Source of the DNA: an uncultured Ectothiorhodospiraceae bacterium
GTDB lineage: Bacteria; Pseudomonadota; Gammaproteobacteria; UBA6429; Thiohalophilaceae
Assembly: GCA_947258695.1 (NCBI GenBank)
Contig: CAMYJG010000018.1
Coordinates: 1 to 57,454 of the forward strand
Direction: 5' to 3'
Length of the DNA: 57,454 nucleotides
The first letter of the stretch is position 1, and each line of letters opens with the position of its first letter. Both the position numbers and the translations under genes were made by a program. Under the pieces are notes generated by a model. The model was not told where the DNA came from, searched no databases, and was given only the letters and a program-made list of their open reading frames with translations. Positions 8,804-17,844 of the stretch are shown here, in pieces.

Positions 8804-9532
8804 TTACTTAGCAAAACTTACTTTACCTTCGCGTAACTCCTGAACTGTATAGTGTTTGTAATCCTGAGGCAGAACAAACAACTCAGGCTTCGCTTTATAA
8901 TCAACATTATAATCAACTAAAGAACGCGTATACTCACGGTTACCCCACTCCTGGATAGGAAATCCAAACTGGTACTGCCGTGCTGGTTTAAATGTCGTTG
9001 ATGTCATATCACATGCTTCATGCATATCTGCCGGCATATTATTAAAAGTAACAACACTATCTGTTGCCATGTGATTATGAAATTCGGTTAGTGCTTTTAC
9101 CACGTGAGGCATCAACCCTTTTATGGCAACCACGTCATGACATACTTTATCGTTAGTAATTAACTGGTAATGTTTTGCACTTTCACCATTTATTTTTGGT
9201 GAATCTTTCAATTCGGGCATATTTTTGACGGAATGAGTTAATTTAAAGGGTGGTTCAAAAACCTGGCCTTTTTTTAGTTTTTTCTCATGAATTGCCATCA
9301 CTGACTTCTCATCAGGATTAACACTGTAAACGACTTTATGTTTGCGGTCGTATAGCACAAATGTTTTCGAGCCTTCTCCGTCATCGACCCTTACAAATTC
9401 TTTATTTACAATCATGCGAGTTTGATATGGTTCAACCCCGCTTTCCTGCTCCATAAATAACACCAGGGTATCGCCTTGTTGCTTGCATGAAAATAAAACA
9501 CTTAACATCAATAAAAATACTAACTTTTTCAT
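8804..9532 (-). CDS. Conserved hypothetical lipoprotein
   Basis: The protein (242 aa) starts with a lipoprotein signal peptide with the lipobox LFSC (Cys16), so it should be lipid-anchored in the envelope. The mature part contains segments such as MIVNKEFVRVDDG, FVLYDRKHKVVYSV and a pair of cysteines (near residues 131 and 175). I recognise it only as an uncharacterised gammaproteobacterial type. It lies 16 bp downstream of the DUF455 gene on the same strand, so the two may be co-transcribed. Confidence 0.75.
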   Translation of the reverse strand: MKKLVFLLMLSVLFSCKQQGDTLVLFMEQESGVEPYQTRMIVNKEFVRVDDGEGSKTFVLYDRKHKVVYSVNPDEKSVMAIHEKKLKKGQVFEPPFKLTHSVKNMPELKDSPKINGESAKHYQLITNDKVCHDVVAIKGLMPHVVKALTEFHNHMATDSVVTFNNMPADMHEACDMTSTTFKPARQYQFGFPIQEWGNREYTRSLVDYNVDYKAKPELFVLPQDYKHYTVQELREGKVSFAK

Positions 9533-9548
9533 AATCTCTTATAACTTC

Positions 9549-10352
9549 CTAATTTGCAGATTCTAAAAACAATAATTCTTCTTCGGTAAAACCAGCACGC
9601 TTACGCACAGCATGATCAAAGGGTCCCCGTAGTGTACCTTTCATATACTTATTAATTAACTCTTTGAACACCTCTTCAGAGTTTAGTTCGCGTTCATCAC
9701 ATAAATAGCGAAACCACCTTGTACCAATTTCGACATGACCAATTTCATCCCGGTGAATAATAGCCAGTATTTCTACTGCTTTATTATCACCTATATTTTC
9801 AAGTTTTGTTACTATTCCCGGGGTCACATCCAGACCACGTGCTTCCAACACTCTTGGCACCAATGCCATACGGACCATGGGATCATAGGCTGTTACTAAG
9901 GCGCTTTCCCATAAACCGTTGTGTGCGGTAAAATCGCCATAACTATAACCCAATGAACTTAAATGCTCATTAAGCAGCTCAAAATGGTAAGCCTCTTCTC
10001 TAGCCACCTTGATCCAGTCTGAATAAAATGCCTCAGGCATATCCTGAAAACGATAAACTGCATCCCAGGCCAGGTTAATCGCGTTAAATTCTATATGACA
10101 AATGGAATGAATTAACGCGGCATGGCCAAGCTGACTGGTTATTTTGCGTCTATTTAACTCACGTGGTGGCACTAATTCTGGTTTTTCAGGTCGCCCGGGA
10201 TCTTCAAAAGTTAAAATTGGTGTAATTTTATCCAATGATAATTGTTGTTGTTGCCACGCATCGGCAATTATGTAGCTTAAGCTGACTTTTTCAGTTGGCA
10301 AGCAAGCTTGTAAGCACGCTTCTGCCTTGCTAAATAATGAAGGATTCGACAT
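9549..10352 (-). CDS. DUF455 family ferritin-like protein
   Basis: The protein (267 aa) matches the DUF455 layout. It has a short N-terminal helical region, the segment EDPGRPEKPELVPPREL, and a four-helix ferritin-like body with carboxylate/His pairs HIEFNAINLAWDA, REEAYHFELL and HRDEIGHVEIG, spaced as metal ligands. Ferritin-like proteins bind di-iron; the substrate of DUF455 proteins is not known. The metal-ligand reading is inference from spacing. Confidence 0.85.
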   Translation of the reverse strand: MSNPSLFSKAEACLQACLPTEKVSLSYIIADAWQQQQLSLDKITPILTFEDPGRPEKPELVPPRELNRRKITSQLGHAALIHSICHIEFNAINLAWDAVYRFQDMPEAFYSDWIKVAREEAYHFELLNEHLSSLGYSYGDFTAHNGLWESALVTAYDPMVRMALVPRVLEARGLDVTPGIVTKLENIGDNKAVEILAIIHRDEIGHVEIGTRWFRYLCDERELNSEEVFKELINKYMKGTLRGPFDHAVRKRAGFTEEELLFLESAN

Positions 10353-10747
10353 TCCTTCATTTTATCAAAAAGGCATAGATTAAACAGGTTCATATAAGAT
10401 CATAATCAAGCCTATTACATTCACAATCGCCGTTATTGCCGTATTTCAACTCTCAAAACATTTAAGCAGTATCTGTCATGCTCAGTAATTGAACGTTTTG
10501 TTCAATAACAATATTCTAGATTTAGCTTCAACAGATATTCATTAAGTAAATCAGGGAGATAGGGTCCAAAACAGCAGTTTTAACCCTATTTTCGTAATAA
10601 ATCTATGGTTAATTGTGTCCAGATTTAACATTTGTTTCGTTGATCTAAATATACCCGACTGCTATACAAGGTATCTAGGCGTGTACATTACTTTTAATTA
10701 CACAGAGATTGTATGGAAATAATCTACCAACTTCAGGAGGTTGCTTT
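10353..10747. other. Intergenic region with one promoter
   Basis: This 395-bp stretch holds a good sigma-70 promoter for the downstream small gene (10640-10668). It also holds a hairpin whose outer AGGGT/ACCCT and inner AAAAC/GTTTT arms lie at 10561-10587. No other gene or RNA is evident. Confidence 0.5.
10640..10668 (+). promoter_or_regulatory. Sigma-70 promoter of the small membrane protein gene
   Basis: TTGATC (10640-10645) and TATACA (10663-10668) are separated by exactly 17 bp. The predicted start near 10675 gives a leader of about 70 nt before the AGGAGG site. Confidence 0.6.
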
Positions 10748-10924
10748 ATGACTATGCCAAAGCCCATTTATGAAAGTTTACCAATTCTATACGTCATAGG
10801 TGGTGTTGCCGCCATTTCTACGGTTGATTCTTTCATGTCCTTCATATCTGGAATATTGCTTGGATGCTCAGGCGTTATGATTATGTGTTTAAGACGCGAA
10901 TACAGACGTACTGATAAAGTGTAA
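10748..10924 (+). CDS. Small two-helix membrane protein
   Basis: The start is set at the ATG at 10748 because a full AGGAGG site lies seven bases upstream (10735-10740); a longer frame from 10709 would place that site inside the gene. The 58-residue product has two hydrophobic segments (about residues 9-27 and 29-48) followed by a basic tail RREYRR, which by the positive-inside rule should be cytoplasmic. It is a single-gene unit with its own promoter and terminator. Function unknown. Confidence 0.7.
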   Translation: MTMPKPIYESLPILYVIGGVAAISTVDSFMSFISGILLGCSGVMIMCLRREYRRTDKV

Positions 10925-10948
10925 CGTCAAAAAAATCAGGATTAATTT

Positions 10949-10976
10949 AACGCCCCTTTATTGGGGCGTTATTTTT
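10949..10976 (+). terminator. Intrinsic terminator after the small membrane protein gene
   Basis: Perfect 8-bp stem AACGCCCC/GGGGCGTT (10949-10956 with 10963-10970), 6-nt loop, then ATTTTTT. It closes the single-gene unit. Confidence 0.9.
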
Positions 10977-11051
10977 TATGTGAAATTTAAATAGTAGCCG
11001 CGTAAGAATTACCTTAATATCTCATTATCGCTATATAATAATTAATACTGT

Positions 11052-11933
11052 ATGAAAATATTTTCTCTACTTAAAAATGCATATTTAAAAGCGGGTAATA
11101 AAAACCTGGCATTATCTGTATTATTTTTAACGGCTATCGCTTTAAACCTAAGCCAGACCTTCGACACATCAAGCAAACATTTTATTGATAAAGCCTTTAA
11201 CCGTGCTCTTATTACCTTTGGTATTGCAAAAACATTAAATGGTGTGATCTCCGTAGCACAAGGTACTGAAGTGGCTATTCAGCCTGCTGGAATTGGTGTC
11301 AACCTTACTCCCGGACAAATTCTTGACCCAGTGAATGATTTAGTTGAACGCTTTTCATGGATTATGCTCGCAAGCACAACATCACTGGGAATTCAGAAAA
11401 TGTTTCTGACCATGAGTATATGGCAACACTTTAGTTACTTTTTTATTGCGATACTTTTTCTTGGACTGGTACTGGTATTTATAAAATCAAAAAAATATCA
11501 GCAAATGCGTATTTTTATGTTACGCATAACATTAATACTTCTTGTTCTGCGTTTTGCCGTACCTATAACTGGGTTAGCCAATGAGTTTGTATACCAGGTA
11601 TTTCTTGAAAATGAATACATCACATCAACACAGCAACTTGAAACAACTAGCGAGGTAATTGGAGAACTAAATAAAAATGAGCAATTAAACCAACCAGATA
11701 TCAAGAAAAAATCTGTATGGGAAAGCGCCAAGGCTTTTTATAACTCAACTTCAGAAATGCTGGATATCAATATAAAAATTGAAAAATACAAACAGGCTGC
11801 TACTGAAACAACGCATCATATTATTAATCTGATCGTTGTTTTTTTATTTCAGACTATTATTATCCCATTGGGCTTTATTTTTATAATTTTTGCGTTATTT
11901 AAATATATAGTCAAACTTAACTTTAATCACTAA
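11052..11933 (+). CDS. Integral membrane protein of unknown function
   Basis: This 293-residue protein has about five hydrophobic segments, near residues 18-36, 100-118, 124-145, 153-177 and 257-286. A hydrophilic, lysine/glutamate-rich helical stretch (about 190-255) lies before the last one. No enzyme motif was seen. No clear Shine-Dalgarno sequence precedes the ATG at 11052, so expression may be weak. The strand and frame are supported by length and the membrane pattern. It is convergent with the GGDEF-EAL gene, two bases away. Confidence 0.6.
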   Translation: MKIFSLLKNAYLKAGNKNLALSVLFLTAIALNLSQTFDTSSKHFIDKAFNRALITFGIAKTLNGVISVAQGTEVAIQPAGIGVNLTPGQILDPVNDLVERFSWIMLASTTSLGIQKMFLTMSIWQHFSYFFIAILFLGLVLVFIKSKKYQQMRIFMLRITLILLVLRFAVPITGLANEFVYQVFLENEYITSTQQLETTSEVIGELNKNEQLNQPDIKKKSVWESAKAFYNSTSEMLDINIKIEKYKQAATETTHHIINLIVVFLFQTIIIPLGFIFIIFALFKYIVKLNFNH

Positions 11934-11935
11934 TT

Positions 11936-14455
11936 TTATGCAATATCAGCGGCTTTATGGTCGCTTAGCCAGTCGCCAATCTGTATTGCCGGCATAGGTT
12001 TTGCCATGTAAAAACCTTGAGCATAATCACACCCCAGCTCTCTTAATTTGACTAATGTTTCCTGAGTTTCAACACCTTCCGCTACAACAGCTAAACCGAG
12101 GTTATGTGCTAACTCTATTGTTGAATGTACAATAATCGCATCATTTTCATCTTCCAGCATATCTACTACAAATGATTTATCAACTTTTAGATATTTAACC
12201 GGCAATAATTTCAAGTAAGCCAATGAAGAGAACCCGGTACCATAATCGTCAATCGCTAGCTGAATGCCCATTTCATTTAGTGATTTAAGAACTTCTCGTG
12301 CCCGAACCGGATCATTCATAACCGCACTTTCAGTAATTTCGAATGTGATTTTTTTAGGGTTAACTTTTGTTTCATGGAGAGCCATACTGACAAAGGGGAT
12401 CAACTCTGCATCCTGAAGATTCCATACTGACAAATTAATAGCAAGAGAAATACTATCATTACCCCAGTTCGAATATTCAACTAAAGATTGTTTTAAAACC
12501 CAGTAAGTAAGTTCTGCAATAAGCCCGGTCTGTTCAGCCATTCTTATAATTTGTTCTGCGGGTAAATACCCCTGTACTGGATGGTTCCAGCGAATCAATG
12601 ATTCCACACTAATTATATCCCCACTCATCACATCTATTTGAGGCTGAAAATAAAGTTGTATTTTGTTGGTCGGTTTTTTTAGTTCCGCTTTTAAATCTGC
12701 TAACAAAGTTAAATTATCTGCGCTGTAATAATCTTTTTCTGTTTTATAGAACTCTTGGTTTTTATTTTCACGTTTTGCACTATACATTGCGATATCTGCA
12801 TGCTGAATTAAGGTATCTGCATCACAACCATCTTTCGGATAGGCAGCAACACCAACGCTTAAACCGACGTACAGTTTTTGCTCTTCAATAATTATCACTC
12901 TTTCTACATCTTTTACAATTCGATTTATAAAAGATTCAACTTGAGGACGGCTGCTATAGCTGGTAATAATTGCAAACTCGTCGCCGCCTAACCGGGCAAC
13001 AGTATCGGTTGCCCTTAAACATCCTTCAAGTCTTTTTGATATTTTACGCAAAACCATATCTCCGACAGGATGCCCCAAAGTATCATTAATATCTTTAAAC
13101 CTGTCCAGATCTAATAAAAGTAATGCCATTTCACTACTGTTTCTTTCGGCCTGATTGATAGCTTGTTCCAGCCTGTCTTGTAATAACGCGCGGTTTGGTA
13201 AACCGGTTAACGAATCATGCATAGCCTGAAACTCAAGTACCATTTGTCGATGATGAACTTGTTTTCGCATATTATTGAAGGCATTGACTAAAACATGTAT
13301 TTCTTTACTTCCCTGATCCGGAAAATGAATTTTTTCTGATTTCATGGTGTCAACCAGTATTGACTCGGTAATCTTTTCTACTGGTAATAAAAGAGATTTA
13401 TTCAACTTAAAGTAAACAAAGATAACGAATAAAATAGCAATAGAGCTAAGAAACCATAGTTCGACATGTACTTTTTGCAATGCATTATCAACATGTTTTG
13501 TATTTTCTGACGACCATGCACTTAGTTTCCTTTCAAGCACACCTAGTTCATCGTAAATTGCATTTTGTAGTGGTTGAACTTGAGTGCGGATATAATTGAT
13601 ATCTGAACGCCAAACATTTGCTTCTCTTACCTTTAATAATCGAAGATAATCTTTATACCATTGAGCTGATTTTTCTTGCATTGTCTCCAACGCAACTTCT
13701 GTTTCAAATCCTAATTCACCTCTTCTTCCAATAGCAGCTAACTCTTCCAATTTTTTAGTTATTACTACATGGTAATTCTGTATGTTTTTTACCTGAGAAA
13801 CACTTCTGTTATTTAAACCAGCATAGCGGATTATGATACTTCTAAAATCAAGAACTTTAAGTCTCCATAAATTTCTTAATTCATCTAGCACTCTATATGT
13901 TTTTTCAAAATAATTTTTATTGCCATCAAATGATTCTTTAATAGCTATACCAAGTGCTGTTTCAAATTCATTATTGGATTCCAGCAAGGTATTATTTATA
14001 AAATGTAACATTGGGTATAACCAGTTAATATCTTTTCTCAAACTTAATAACTTAGTAACCTTATCGTTTAGTTTTTTATGTTTCGCTATGAGGTTGTTAA
14101 TAATAACCAACAGCCCTGTTTTTTCTAAACCTTCTATTTTAGAAATATATTGAAGTTTAGCGCCTATAGAATTAAAGCTTACTTCAATCCTATTCATTTG
14201 TACCTTTTCAGAATCACTTAACAACACATACAAAGAATGATCCGCTTTCCACATCAGATTACGTAAATCATCTACATGAACGGTAATATTGTCATTAAGT
14301 TTAAGTAAAGTGGTGTTTTCTTTTGTTACAGAAGTAAAATAAAAACTGGCCATGATCGAGCCAAATACCAACACAGACACAACCACTACAGCAGCAATAA
14401 TGTACTGAAAACGGAGACTGGTATACTGTCTTTCGTGTGAGTAAGAATTTGTCAT
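11936..14455 (-). CDS. Membrane-bound GGDEF-EAL cyclic-di-GMP protein
   Basis: The protein (839 aa) has a transmembrane helix near residues 17-38, a long periplasmic helical sensor, a second helix near 335-352, a HAMP-like linker, a GGDEF domain and an EAL domain. The GGDEF motif (RLGGDEFAI, near residue 488) is intact, with an inhibitory RxxD site five residues before it (RATD). The EAL motif reads ESLIRW. The other catalytic EAL residues are present: EITES, DDYGTGFSS, LKVDKSF, VVAEGVET and the C-terminal GCDYAQGFYMAKPMP. Both synthesis and breakdown of c-di-GMP are therefore possible. It is a monocistronic gene. Confidence 0.95.
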   Translation of the reverse strand: MTNSYSHERQYTSLRFQYIIAAVVVVSVLVFGSIMASFYFTSVTKENTTLLKLNDNITVHVDDLRNLMWKADHSLYVLLSDSEKVQMNRIEVSFNSIGAKLQYISKIEGLEKTGLLVIINNLIAKHKKLNDKVTKLLSLRKDINWLYPMLHFINNTLLESNNEFETALGIAIKESFDGNKNYFEKTYRVLDELRNLWRLKVLDFRSIIIRYAGLNNRSVSQVKNIQNYHVVITKKLEELAAIGRRGELGFETEVALETMQEKSAQWYKDYLRLLKVREANVWRSDINYIRTQVQPLQNAIYDELGVLERKLSAWSSENTKHVDNALQKVHVELWFLSSIAILFVIFVYFKLNKSLLLPVEKITESILVDTMKSEKIHFPDQGSKEIHVLVNAFNNMRKQVHHRQMVLEFQAMHDSLTGLPNRALLQDRLEQAINQAERNSSEMALLLLDLDRFKDINDTLGHPVGDMVLRKISKRLEGCLRATDTVARLGGDEFAIITSYSSRPQVESFINRIVKDVERVIIIEEQKLYVGLSVGVAAYPKDGCDADTLIQHADIAMYSAKRENKNQEFYKTEKDYYSADNLTLLADLKAELKKPTNKIQLYFQPQIDVMSGDIISVESLIRWNHPVQGYLPAEQIIRMAEQTGLIAELTYWVLKQSLVEYSNWGNDSISLAINLSVWNLQDAELIPFVSMALHETKVNPKKITFEITESAVMNDPVRAREVLKSLNEMGIQLAIDDYGTGFSSLAYLKLLPVKYLKVDKSFVVDMLEDENDAIIVHSTIELAHNLGLAVVAEGVETQETLVKLRELGCDYAQGFYMAKPMPAIQIGDWLSDHKAADIA

Positions 14456-14633
14456 GTTTTATGATTTATCTGGTTTAAACTGAAGTCCCGCGAATACTTG
14501 TTATAAAAGCTAAATGCTTGAATTTATTATAAATAGTATCGGCCAGCGGCACTCAATGTTTAATGATAATTACAATAAAACATAACTTTATTGTGTAAAT
14601 AGATCACACATTTAAGTTGTTGAAATTTCTGGA

Positions 14634-17294
14634 TTATTTAGTGATCTTATGGATAATTTCTGTTATTTCAGGGATACAGGAACCACAATTAGTCCCTGCT
14701 TTACAAATTTCACCAACTTGTTCTGGGGTGGTTAAATCCTGCGATGTAATAAGTTCAGTTATGGTGTTGCTGCCAACATTAAAGCAGGCACAAACTATTC
14801 TTCCGGTATCAACCTGCTTTTCAGCCGGCTTTCCAATTAAAATACTTTGCCTGTCTTTATCATCCAGTTTCTCATCTTTGAATAAATTCACCAGCCAATC
14901 ACGCTCTGGTAGCAAAAAGTCTGGACCAATAAAGATACAACTTTCTAACCTGTCATTTTCAATGCGAGCAGCACGATACCGATTAAACGCTGAGTCATGA
15001 TACTCGGTCCATTCAACTTTATCTGCATTCTGGCATAGCAAGCTACGTGCACATTCAGCCCAGCTTTGTGGTGCCTGGTCACCCGCAATTTCATAGCGCC
15101 ACAGTCCCTGCCCTCGACTGCATACCCAGTAACTTGCATTAAATATATCCAGTTTACGTCTTGATAATATAAAACCATACCATTGAGTAGTGTATGGTTT
15201 AATGTTAACTGCCGTTGCTTTATATTCTGGCTGACCTGAAAATGGATCAACCACGGCATCAATTAATCTATCGACAACAGCATTGCTTGAATACTGGTCA
15301 TTCCAATGTATCGGAATAAATGCATTACCTTTTTTCTGCGAGTCAGAAATTTTTACACGACATATAATCTTACCTAAGTCACTTGAAACTTCGGCTAACT
15401 CGTTGTCCTGCAGCAAAATAGCTTTAGCATCTAAAGGATGAATCTCTACATAAGGCTCATAGATATGTCCTGATAGCCTTGCTGATTTACCCGTTCGTGT
15501 CATGGTATGCCATTGATCACGAATCCGCCCGGTATTTAATCGTAAAGGAAATTGATCTGATAATTTTGATACTGGTTCGTGATTTTTAACTGCAATAAAT
15601 TGCGCTTTATTATTTTCAGTATAAAAATGTCCATCGGAAAACAATCGCGATGTACCTTTTATTGAATCAACAGTTACCGGCCATTGTACAGGCTCAAGCT
15701 CATCATACTCGGTATAACTTAAATTTTGTAAAGCTGAAATATTAAAAGCACGCTCACCTTCATTTTTTAAACCTGAAAGCGATGCATACTCTTTAAAAAT
15801 ATCGGCTGGCTCAGTATATGAAAACTGTTTTGCATAACCTAAACGTTTTGCCACTTCGGATATTATCCACCAATCTGCTCGTGCTTTACCTGGGGAAGGC
15901 AAAAAGGCACGTTGTCGCGATATTCTCCTTTCAGAATTTGTCACTGTACCATCACGTTCACCCCAGGTTTGAGCAGGAAGTAAAACATCAGCGTAGCGTG
16001 TTGTATCTGTGTTACGTATGCAATCAGATACCACGACAAACTCACACTTCTCTAACGCCGCTTTTACCCTATGACTATCAGGCAAACTAACTGCCGGATT
16101 TGTCGCCATAATCCATACCGCTTTTATTTTACCATCACGAATAGCATCAAACAGATCAATGGCTTTTAAACCTGCATTTTCAGGGATTTTGGGGGAATTC
16201 CAGAATTCTTTTACTAATGCTCGATGTTGTTCATTTTCTATTGCCATATGAGTCGTAAGTTGGTTGGCTAACCCTCCCACTTCACGACCACCCATTGCAT
16301 TAGGTTGACCAGTAAATGAAAACGGCCCCATCCCAGGACGACCAATTCGTCCCGTATACAAATGGCAATTGATAATACTATTAACCCGATCCGTCCCATA
16401 TGACCATTGATTAATACCTTGTGAATAAACTGTCACAACCCGTTCAGTGCGCGCAAACAAACGATAGAACTTTTCTACATCCTCAGCTTGTAATTCACAT
16501 TGAATAGCGACTTCTTCAACCGATGAAGCGTATGACTTGGCTTGTTCTAAAGCCGAATCTAAACCTTGCGTAAAATTATTGACAAACAGTTCATTCTTTT
16601 CATTTATTTTGTCCAGCTCTACCAGCAAACCATTAAATAAAACATGGTCTGTTCCCGATTTAATAGCAAGATGAAAGTCCGCAATATCACAAGTTGCAGT
16701 CTCCCTTGGATCAATGACCACCACCATCATATCGGGGTTATCTTGTTTTGCTTTTTTAATACGTTGAAATAAAACCGGGTGACACCAGGCAGCATTTGAA
16801 CCTGTCAGGATAACAAGCTTTGCACGTTCCAGATCTTCATAACTACAAGGAACAACATCCGCACCAAATGCGCGTTTTTGCGCGGCAACAACGGAAGACA
16901 TACACAGCCGGGAATTGGTATCAATATTTGCACTACCGATAAATCCCTTCATCAGTTTATTCGCTACATAATAATCTTCCGTTAGCAGTTGTCCCGAAAC
17001 ATAAAAAGCAACTGACTCAGGACCATGTTTATCGATTATTTCCTGAAACCGGTATGCCACAGTATTTAACGCGGTATCCCAACTTTGCGTATTTCCTTCA
17101 ATTTCTGGATAGAGCAAGCGCTCCTCCATTGTTAAAGTATCGCCTAAAGCGGCTCCTTTAGAACATAAGCGTCCATAGTTTGCCGGGTGTTGAGGATCGG
17201 CGGTAATTGTTACTTCTCCCCCTTCATCCAGTTGTGCAATAACCCCACAACCAACACCACAATAAGGACATGTTGTTTTTACTTTTGAAAACAT
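14634..17294 (-). CDS. nasA: Assimilatory nitrate reductase catalytic subunit
   Basis: NasA reduces nitrate to nitrite for nitrogen assimilation in the cytoplasm with a bis-MGD molybdenum cofactor. The N-terminal [4Fe-4S] ligands are C9, C12, C16 and C44 (CPYCGVGC ... GRLCSKG). MGD-binding blocks such as GQPNAMGGREVGG and the C-terminal molydopterin dinucleotide-binding domain (RLNTGRIRDQWHTMTRTGK) follow. The last 60 residues form a BFD-like [2Fe-2S] domain (VCACFNVG ... CKAGTNCGSC), as in the NAD(P)H-dependent NasA type. At 886 aa it is full length. No nitrite reductase, transporter or NasB gene is nearby, so this is an isolated nasA. Confidence 0.95.
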   Translation of the reverse strand: MFSKVKTTCPYCGVGCGVIAQLDEGGEVTITADPQHPANYGRLCSKGAALGDTLTMEERLLYPEIEGNTQSWDTALNTVAYRFQEIIDKHGPESVAFYVSGQLLTEDYYVANKLMKGFIGSANIDTNSRLCMSSVVAAQKRAFGADVVPCSYEDLERAKLVILTGSNAAWCHPVLFQRIKKAKQDNPDMMVVVIDPRETATCDIADFHLAIKSGTDHVLFNGLLVELDKINEKNELFVNNFTQGLDSALEQAKSYASSVEEVAIQCELQAEDVEKFYRLFARTERVVTVYSQGINQWSYGTDRVNSIINCHLYTGRIGRPGMGPFSFTGQPNAMGGREVGGLANQLTTHMAIENEQHRALVKEFWNSPKIPENAGLKAIDLFDAIRDGKIKAVWIMATNPAVSLPDSHRVKAALEKCEFVVVSDCIRNTDTTRYADVLLPAQTWGERDGTVTNSERRISRQRAFLPSPGKARADWWIISEVAKRLGYAKQFSYTEPADIFKEYASLSGLKNEGERAFNISALQNLSYTEYDELEPVQWPVTVDSIKGTSRLFSDGHFYTENNKAQFIAVKNHEPVSKLSDQFPLRLNTGRIRDQWHTMTRTGKSARLSGHIYEPYVEIHPLDAKAILLQDNELAEVSSDLGKIICRVKISDSQKKGNAFIPIHWNDQYSSNAVVDRLIDAVVDPFSGQPEYKATAVNIKPYTTQWYGFILSRRKLDIFNASYWVCSRGQGLWRYEIAGDQAPQSWAECARSLLCQNADKVEWTEYHDSAFNRYRAARIENDRLESCIFIGPDFLLPERDWLVNLFKDEKLDDKDRQSILIGKPAEKQVDTGRIVCACFNVGSNTITELITSQDLTTPEQVGEICKAGTNCGSCIPEITEIIHKITK

Positions 17295-17387
17295 TGATAC
17301 CGATACCTAGCTAAAATACACACTAATCTTAGCATGAAGAACTCAAAGGTTTCGATTGAAAAGTCGCTTGGCAAAACACATAAATAA

Positions 17388-17423
17388 AAAAACGGCATAG
17401 AGTTTTCACTCTATGCCGTTTTT
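17388..17423 (-). terminator. Intrinsic terminator of ihfB
   Basis: A 16-bp perfect stem (17388-17403 with 17408-17423) has a tetraloop and, on the minus strand, a run of seven T. It stands 25 bp beyond the ihfB stop and ends the aro/rpsA supercluster. The symmetry of the A/T tracts means it could also act in the other direction. Confidence 0.92.
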
Positions 17424-17447
17424 ATGTGTATTAGCGTTGTATTGGAA

Positions 17448-17753
17448 TTAAGGGGAAATTTCTACCCTGCTCATACTTTCATTGACCCGTTCCCGCATTT
17501 CCTTACCGGGTTTGAAGTGAGGAACATACTTGGCAGTCAAATCCACCGAATCACCTGTTTTAGGGTTACGACCCACACGAGGTGGGCGGTAATGTAATGA
17601 GAAACTACCAAAACCACGAATTTCGATACGATCACCGTTAGCCAAAGTTGTCGCCATATGCTCCAACATGTTTTTAACGGCCAACTCAACATCTTTATAA
17701 GCCAATTGAGTCTGTTTTTGCGCAAGAATCTCTATTAGTTCTGATTTCGTCAT
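17448..17753 (-). CDS. ihfB: Integration host factor beta subunit
   Basis: IHF is a heterodimeric nucleoid protein that bends DNA at specific sites; this is the beta subunit (101 aa). The HU/IHF fold is clear: the helices at the N-terminus, [30 protein letters not shown], and the C-terminal [15 protein letters not shown]. The proline at the tip of the DNA-binding arm is in place. The gene lies 91 bp downstream of rpsA, the usual gammaproteobacterial arrangement. Confidence 0.96.
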   Translation of the reverse strand: MTKSELIEILAQKQTQLAYKDVELAVKNMLEHMATTLANGDRIEIRGFGSFSLHYRPPRVGRNPKTGDSVDLTAKYVPHFKPGKEMRERVNESMSRVEISP

Positions 17754-17844
17754 TATTATTCCTAAACGGTTATTCTTGTAATATGCCTACTATAGTACAA
17801 GTCACGCCAGTATGGAATCCAATTTTTACACTAATATCAGGAAC

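Noticed and set aside
14591-14611. TGTGT...ACACA dyad upstream of the GGDEF-EAL gene as a CRP site
   Set aside because: The spacing between arms is wrong for TGTGA-N6-TCACA.
14617-15000. Plus-strand frame opposite the end of nasA
   Set aside because: It lies wholly antisense to the well-supported 2Fe-2S domain of nasA.
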